A DNA stretch of 64,000 nucleotides, taken from the NCBI GenBank assembly GCA_965223835.1, contig CBDCXQ010000001.1, positions 1 to 64,000 on the forward strand, in the 5' to 3' direction. The DNA comes from CAVYXZ01 sp965223835. GTDB lineage: Bacteria; Chloroflexota; Anaerolineae; Aggregatilineales; Phototrophicaceae. This document shows, piece by piece, positions 59,318-64,000 of the stretch; position 1 is the stretch's first letter, and each line of letters begins with the position of its first letter. The translations under genes and the position numbers were made by a program. Below the pieces are notes generated by a model. The model saw only the letters and a program-made list of their open reading frames with translations. It had not been told where the DNA came from and did no database searches.

Positions 59318-60928
59318 TCACATCCTGAATACGCCGTAGCGCGTTGGGGCAATGGGCGCATTCATACAGGCTGACAGCGCCAACCCCAGGACGCGGCGCG
59401 TCTGCACCGGGTCGAGGATGCCATCATCCCACAGGCGGGCAGTGGAATAATAGGGGTTGCCTTCCCGTTCATACTTGTCAAGAATCGGTTGCTTGAACTC
59501 GGATTGTTCAGTCTCCGAGAGATCGGGTTCGTCGCGCCGTGCCAGTTGATCGCGCTTGATCGTCAACAGCACGTTGGCGGCCTGTTCGCCGCCCATCACA
59601 CTGATGCGGCTGTTAGGCCACATCCACAAAAATCGCGGCCCGTAAGCCCGACCGCCCATGCCATAGTTGCCCGCACCGAAGCTGCCGCCAATGATGACAG
59701 TCAATTTGGGGACTGCGGCGTTGGCGACGGCATGGACCAGCTTCGCACCGTCCTTAGCGATACCGCCCGCTTCATATTGCTTGCCGACCATAAAGCCGGT
59801 GATGTTCTGTAAAAACAGCAGTGGAATCCCGCGTGCAGTACACAATTCGATGAAGTGTGTGCCCTTGAGCGCTGATTCACTGAACAGCACCCCGTTGTTC
59901 GCCAGGATGCCGACCGGAAAGCCTTCCAGATGGGCAAATCCAGTGATGAGCGTGGTGCCATAATTGGCTTTAAATTCGCGGAAGCGACTGCCATCAACCA
60001 ATCGGGCAATCACCTCGCGAACATCGTAGGTTTCCCGAAACGACGTGGGCAGGATGCCATACAATTCGGCGGGATCATATAACGGTTCTTCGAGGGGCTG
60101 GACAGCCAGGGTTACATGCTTGCGCCGGTTGAGCGTGGCGACAATTTCGCGCAAAATCTCCAGCGCATGATCGTCGTCTTCGGCCAAATGGTCAGCCACG
60201 CCGGAAACGCGGGTATGCACATCCGCGCCGCCCAGTGCTTCCGCGCTGACTTCCTCACCAGTGGCGGCTTTTACCAGTGGTGGACCGCCCAGGAAGATTG
60301 TGCCCGTGCCTTTAACGATCACCGCTTCATCGGACATGGCCGGGACATAGGCCCCGCCAGCGGTGCAACTGCCCATCACGGCGCTGATCTGTGGAATGCC
60401 GGCTGCGCTCATCTGCGCTTGATTGTAGAAGATGCGCCCGAAGTCATCACTATCCGGGAACACTTCGTCTTGCATGGGCAGGAACGCGCCACCGCTGTCG
60501 ACGAGATACAGGCAAGGTAAATTGTTTTCCAGCGCGATTTGTTGGGCACGCAGGTGTTTCTTCACGGTGATGGGATAATAAGTCCCGCCTTTGACCGTCG
60601 CGTCATTGGCGACGATCATACATTCCAGTCCGCTCACCCGCCCGATGCCGGTGACGATTCCGGCGGAAGGCGTTTCGTCATCGTATAATTCCCAGCCTGC
60701 CAATGGCGCGATTTCCAGAAAGGGCGATCCGGTGTCCAGCAAACGGTCAATGCGGTCACGAACGAATAATTTACCCTGTTCCCGCTGGCGTTGTTGATAA
60801 CGGTCACCGCCCCCCTGCCGCACCAGCGCCAACCGTTCACGGAGTTCGCTGGCAAGCAGTTGGTTATGGGCCGCATTGGCCTGAAATTGCTCGTCTGCCG
60901 GGTTGATGTGGGTTTCAAGCGTTTCCAT
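59318..60928 (-). CDS. Acyl-CoA carboxylase carboxyltransferase (methylcrotonyl-CoA carboxylase beta-like)
   Basis: The 536-residue protein is a biotin-dependent carboxyltransferase. It matches the MccB type through the whole length: GKLFVRDRIDRLLDTGSPFLE, GGTYYPITVKKHLRAQ, LVDSGGAFLPMQDEVFPD, GSCTAGGAYVPAMSDE, FLGGPPLVKAATGEEV, LFLQNITGFMVGKQYE, GGSFGAGNYGMGGRAY and the end RLWDDGILDPVQTRRVLGLAL. It would carboxylate 3-methylcrotonyl-CoA in leucine breakdown, or geranyl-CoA. The biotin carboxylase alpha subunit and isovaleryl-CoA dehydrogenase are not next to it. Confidence 0.92.
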   Translation of the reverse strand: METLETHINPADEQFQANAAHNQLLASELRERLALVRQGGGDRYQQRQREQGKLFVRDRIDRLLDTGSPFLEIAPLAGWELYDDETPSAGIVTGIGRVSGLECMIVANDATVKGGTYYPITVKKHLRAQQIALENNLPCLYLVDSGGAFLPMQDEVFPDSDDFGRIFYNQAQMSAAGIPQISAVMGSCTAGGAYVPAMSDEAVIVKGTGTIFLGGPPLVKAATGEEVSAEALGGADVHTRVSGVADHLAEDDDHALEILREIVATLNRRKHVTLAVQPLEEPLYDPAELYGILPTSFRETYDVREVIARLVDGSRFREFKANYGTTLITGFAHLEGFPVGILANNGVLFSESALKGTHFIELCTARGIPLLFLQNITGFMVGKQYEAGGIAKDGAKLVHAVANAAVPKLTVIIGGSFGAGNYGMGGRAYGPRFLWMWPNSRISVMGGEQAANVLLTIKRDQLARRDEPDLSETEQSEFKQPILDKYEREGNPYYSTARLWDDGILDPVQTRRVLGLALSACMNAPIAPTRYGVFRM

Positions 60929-60943
60929 TGGTCACTGTCAATT

Positions 60944-60972
60944 CACTCATGATTGATGTTATCCTTTGAGTG
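60944..60972. promoter_or_regulatory. Candidate operator between carboxylase and WYL regulator
   Basis: CACTCA (60944-60949) and TGAGTG (60967-60972) form an inverted repeat in the 76-base gap between two divergent genes. This is where the WYL regulator could bind to control both. Confidence 0.35.
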
Positions 60973-61004
60973 TACGAAATCCATGAGCATTTGCCCACCC
61001 ACCT

Positions 61005-61955
61005 ATGAAACGCAGTGATTGCTTACTCGCTATTGTGCTGGAATTACAGCGTCATGATTGGCAGCGGGCGGAAGACCTCGCCGCCACGTTTGAGGTCAGC
61101 CAGCGCACAATCTATCGTGACATTCAGGCCCTATCCGAAGCCGGGGTGCCGATTGTCGCCATGACTGGACAGGGGTACGCGCTAGCCGAAGGTTACTTCC
61201 TGCCACCGCTCAATTTTACGGTTGACGAGGCGCTTATTCTGGCGTTGGGCAGTGATTTTCTGGCACAGAACTTTGATGCGCAATACCGTGACGCGGCACT
61301 GGCAGCGGGGCGCAAGCTCGAATCGGCGTTACCGGTGGAAACCCGCGCTGAGATAGATCGCCTCAAAACGAACATGACGTTTTTCGCAGCCCCGGCACTG
61401 GATGACACCAAAGAGCAGCAACTGCAACAATTGCGGCGGGCCATTATCGACCAGCAAGTAGTGCGCCTGCACTATACCAAGCGCTACTTTGAAGATGGTG
61501 AATCCGATTTCACCGTGCGCAGTGTCAACCCCTACAGCCTGGCGTGGCTCAAGAATGATTGGTTTTTATATGGCTACTGTCATCTGCGGGCAGCCGAGAG
61601 GGTCTTTCGCCTCAGTCGGATTGAACACCTCATATTACTGCGCCGGACGTTTGTGCATCCGCCCAATTTTCAGCCACAATGGACCGAGATTGATCACAGC
61701 CCATACATTACTGCGCACGTCCTGTTTGATGCTGCCGTTGCCCGCTGGGTGGGGGAATCGCCGCCGTTTTTTGTGACCAAAACTGAACACACGGCTGCTG
61801 GTTTCCTCGTTTCGTTCACGCTCCGCTATGAACGGGAGGCCTTGCAATGGCTTTTGAGCTGGGGTAGCACGATCAAACGGGTCGAACCCGGCAGTCTCCA
61901 TGAAGCGCTGTTGGCTGAGATCGAACAAATGAACAGCAATCTGCGGGGCTACTGA
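61005..61955 (+). CDS. HTH-WYL transcriptional regulator
   Basis: The 316-residue protein has a DeoR-type winged helix at the start (DWQRAEDLAATFEVSQRTIYRDIQ), then a WYL domain at about 140-230 (VRLHYTKRYFED, NPYSLAWLKNDWFLYGYCH, FRLSRIEHL) and a WCX C-terminal domain. WYL domains bind small molecules or nucleic acid ligands. It is divergent from the carboxylase gene, which it may regulate. Confidence 0.9.
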   Translation: MKRSDCLLAIVLELQRHDWQRAEDLAATFEVSQRTIYRDIQALSEAGVPIVAMTGQGYALAEGYFLPPLNFTVDEALILALGSDFLAQNFDAQYRDAALAAGRKLESALPVETRAEIDRLKTNMTFFAAPALDDTKEQQLQQLRRAIIDQQVVRLHYTKRYFEDGESDFTVRSVNPYSLAWLKNDWFLYGYCHLRAAERVFRLSRIEHLILLRRTFVHPPNFQPQWTEIDHSPYITAHVLFDAAVARWVGESPPFFVTKTEHTAAGFLVSFTLRYEREALQWLLSWGSTIKRVEPGSLHEALLAEIEQMNSNLRGY

Positions 61956-62047
61956 CAGACAGTTGTCACTGAATTCGCATATGCTCAAAGGGCCGGTAAA
62001 CAAGAGACTGTCTCTACTGATGTAACTAACTTGAGGAGTATATGCAC

Positions 62048-62413
62048 ATGAGTCATGCATTGGAAATCGCTAATCGCTACTATGCAACTGCCGATGCGCA
62101 CCAGGCTGAGGCCCTGCGCGAGTTCGTCACAGATAACATTGTTTTCACCGGACCAACCCAGGTCACAGAGGGTGCAGAAGCTTATATCGAACTGAACGCT
62201 CAGTTCCTTCAATTTCATCGGGAAACTCGCATGTTAAGCCAATTCGCCAATGGGGAAGCCGTTTGTTCAATCTATGAGATGGATGTCGCAACACCTGCCG
62301 GAGGTCAGATTACGCTGGCAATGGCTGATTGGCTGCGGCTGGAAAATGGTCGCATCGCCGAACAGCGGATTTACTACGATCCACGCGAGTTTGCTGAAGC
62401 CTTCGGGATGTAG
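62048..62413 (+). CDS. SnoaL/NTF2-like small protein
   Basis: The 121-residue protein has the NTF2-like pattern: ANRYYATADAHQAEALREFVTDNIVFTGPTQVTEGAEAYI then VATPAGGQITLAMADWLRLENGRIAEQRIYYDP. It probably binds or transforms a small ligand. Two ATGs (62042, 62048) follow GAGGAG; the second gives better spacing. Confidence 0.8.
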   Translation: MSHALEIANRYYATADAHQAEALREFVTDNIVFTGPTQVTEGAEAYIELNAQFLQFHRETRMLSQFANGEAVCSIYEMDVATPAGGQITLAMADWLRLENGRIAEQRIYYDPREFAEAFGM

Positions 62414-62488
62414 GTGTTGTGAAACCCGCTTAGTTATTCGGGTGGGCCTACGGGTCCGCCCCTATTTAGCCGATGGAGGAGAAAACCC

Positions 62489-62815
62489 ATGCCTGATGCC
62501 GCTGCTATGTTCGAAGCAATCAAGACCGATCTGATCGCCCAACATCAACTGGTTGCGGATGGCAAGATGATGTCATCCCCGGCGATCACCTATAAAGGCA
62601 AGGTGTTCGCGTTTTACCATCAGGATGAGATGGTGTTCAAACTCGGTAAGGATTTCGACCCGGCCAGTCATGGGCTGCAAGATTATTCCCTGCTCAATCC
62701 CTTCAAAAACAAACCACCAATGGCTGCCTGGTTTTGTATTCCACTGAATGAACAGGATAAATGGGCAGTGTTGGCGGAAGCAGCTTTGCAGAAGACGGTT
62801 GCTGAATTGGGTTAG
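62489..62815 (+). CDS. Small conserved protein, possibly TfoX/YjbR-like
   Basis: The 108-residue protein has MMSSPAITYKGKVFAFYH, DEMVFKLGKDFDP and PMAAWFCIPLNEQDKW, a pattern like small TfoX-N/YjbR-type proteins. The function is unknown. GGAGGAG precedes the ATG. It ends tail to tail with the MFS gene, the stops sharing TTAG at 62812-62815. Confidence 0.65.
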   Translation: MPDAAAMFEAIKTDLIAQHQLVADGKMMSSPAITYKGKVFAFYHQDEMVFKLGKDFDPASHGLQDYSLLNPFKNKPPMAAWFCIPLNEQDKWAVLAEAALQKTVAELG

Positions 62816-64000
62816 GTAACTTTCGTTTTCGAGTCGACAGCAGTATAGCGGCGCAAACGCGGATAGCGCCAGGCGATCCAGCCCGTTAGCAGCACGGTGG
62901 CGACACCGCCGGATATAATGGCAAATGGCACGCCCAGCACCGATGCCACCAAACCCGCTTCGAGTTCGCCCAACTGCGGGCCGCCGGTGGCGAAGATCAT
63001 ATTGACGCCGGTCATGCGTCCGCGCAATTCGTCCGGGGTTTGCACCTGGCGGATCGTGTTGCGGATCACGGCAGAAATCGTATCGCCCGCGCCGGTCAGG
63101 GCAAACAGGACAAATGAGATGCCGAACACGGTTGACAGGCCGAATAGCGCCGTTGCTACCCCATAGACCGCGACGCTGACCAGCAATACCAGCCCTTGAC
63201 GCTGGATTTCTTTGCGCAGCGCCATCATCGTTCCTGCTAGCAATGACCCGATGGGTTGGGCGGTTGCCAGCAAACCATAACCTGCCGCGCCCATGCCCAG
63301 AATGTCGGCTGCCACAATCGGTAACATCGTTCGGGCTGAGCCAAAAAAGACCGCCAGAAAATCCAGCAACATGGTGCCACGAATGATGCGGGTATTAAAC
63401 GTAAAGCGCCAACCATCAACCAGCGACCCCCAGGTGATGCCTGACGTGCTGATATTGCCCCGATAGCGGATCAGCAACAAGGTCAAGGCCGCGACACCGA
63501 AGCCCAACGCTACCAGGGCATAGGCATTGCCAATCGCCGTCGGGTCAGATTCCACGCCACTGATTCCGATCAATACGCCCGCTAATGCTGGACCCACGAT
63601 ATTTGCCATGTTATAGATCAGAGTTTCCAGGCTGATGGCGTTTATCAGGTGTTCGCGCTTGACCAGATGGGGTACGAGTGATTGGCGTGCCGGGGCATCA
63701 AAGGCCATCAATCCTGCCGCCAATGCGCCGATCAGATAAACGCTGTTTACCGTCACCTGGTCGGTGTACGTGAGCCACGCCAAAATCCCCGCCAGCAAAC
63801 CAGCAAACACGCGTGTCATGACCATCAACTGGCGGCGGTCATAGGCATCCGCCAGCAAACCGCCCAACAGCGAAAACACGATGATGGGGCCGATGCGCAC
63901 CAGCCCCAAAATGCCCAGTCCCAACGCTTCGGCACTCAGGTCAATCGTTTGTCCGAGCAGGTTGAGTGTCGTCACCTGGCCCTGAAGCAGTTGAAACACA
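62812..64000 (-). CDS. MFS exporter (EntS-like), 5' end off the window
   Basis: The frame is open to the right edge (about 396 residues visible). It has at least ten membrane helices, the loop motif GGLLADAYDRRQLM between helices 2 and 3 and MAFDAPARQSLVPHLVKREHLINA, which is typical of the MFS_3/enterobactin exporter group. The mid-protein cytoplasmic loop is RGNISTSGITWGSLVDGWRFT. It probably exports a small molecule by proton exchange. The true start is not in the window. Confidence 0.9.
   Translation of the reverse strand, partial: VFQLLQGQVTTLNLLGQTIDLSAEALGLGILGLVRIGPIIVFSLLGGLLADAYDRRQLMVMTRVFAGLLAGILAWLTYTDQVTVNSVYLIGALAAGLMAFDAPARQSLVPHLVKREHLINAISLETLIYNMANIVGPALAGVLIGISGVESDPTAIGNAYALVALGFGVAALTLLLIRYRGNISTSGITWGSLVDGWRFTFNTRIIRGTMLLDFLAVFFGSARTMLPIVAADILGMGAAGYGLLATAQPIGSLLAGTMMALRKEIQRQGLVLLVSVAVYGVATALFGLSTVFGISFVLFALTGAGDTISAVIRNTIRQVQTPDELRGRMTGVNMIFATGGPQLGELEAGLVASVLGVPFAIISGGVATVLLTGWIAWRYPRLRRYTAVDSKTKVT

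Noticed and set aside
1..64000. CRISPR arrays, tRNA, rRNA and phage structural genes
   Set aside because: Looked for direct repeats with spacers, cloverleaf-like sequences and conserved rRNA blocks; none were found. The only direct repeats are the coding 111-bp units and the heptamers.

Overview
The window looks like chromosomal DNA of a Chloroflexota bacterium, most likely an Anaerolineae-like lineage. This is inferred from gene style only: many von Willebrand A (VWA) proteins, proteins with long Thr-Ala/Gln-rich tails, FHA proteins, Uma2 and GxxExxY nuclease-like genes, moderate GC and no rRNA or tRNA landmark. Housekeeping anchors are gatC, rpsB-tsf-pyrH, dinB (Pol IV) and recF. I see no CRISPR array, rRNA or tRNA and no phage module. 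One IS630-type insertion sequence is present.

Layout. 0-8.3 kb: a TIR-domain protein cut by the left edge, a Zn/Cd-type P-ATPase with two inverted repeats in front of it, a family 2 glycosyltransferase, a PGD-repeat protein, a PH-like membrane protein, gatC plus a response regulator with a decayed GGDEF domain, and a TrpC-like protein that lacks most catalytic residues coupled to a HEAT-repeat protein. 8.4-10.8 kb: a phosphotransferase-like gene split exactly at a TA dinucleotide by the IS630 element; joining the flanks restores its frame. 11-20.3 kb: a large VWA/Ig/repeat surface protein, a threonine dehydratase-like enzyme, a methyltransferase, a molybdopterin oxidoreductase, an FHA protein, two paralogous membrane-anchored proteins with Pro-rich short strands, and an SDR. 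20.6-24 kb: an operon of a TIR-uracil-DNA-glycosylase fusion, a Uma2 nuclease-like protein and a Rieske-like protein with altered ligands, facing an AlkC-type alkylation repair gene. 24.3-26.8 kb: rpsB (with a long acidic tail), tsf, pyrH.

29-46.4 kb is a long same-strand block: an exported GATase-like protein, an ABC ATPase, a short pyrophosphatase-like protein, an ABC permease, a Q/G-rich membrane protein, a polytopic glycosyltransferase, MoxR, a GNAT, DUF58, a GxxExxY cassette, a BatA-like VWA and a double-VWA protein. It resembles the Bat/MoxR-DUF58-VWA clusters linked to ABC exporters in Planctomycetes, Bacteroidetes and Chloroflexi, whose role is poorly known (envelope stress, complex assembly). 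46.4-64 kb: an O-methyltransferase, ytoQ, a DinB-like protein, an FHA/SH3-like membrane protein, DNA polymerase IV and recF (divergent), an unknown helical protein coupled to an NTF2-like protein, a membrane TIR protein, an M23 peptidase-propeller protein, a lone acyl-CoA carboxylase beta subunit opposite a WYL regulator, two small soluble proteins and an MFS exporter cut by the right edge.

The strongest candidates for something undescribed are the TIR-UDG/Uma2/Rieske-like operon (a possible NAD-depleting anti-phage device whose sensor is a cysteine-free family 4 UDG-like domain), the membrane TIR protein, the partial TIR plus macro-like protein at the left edge, and the paralogous Pro-rich strand proteins at 17.8-19.5 kb. 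All functions are inferred from sequence by eye; no database search was possible.
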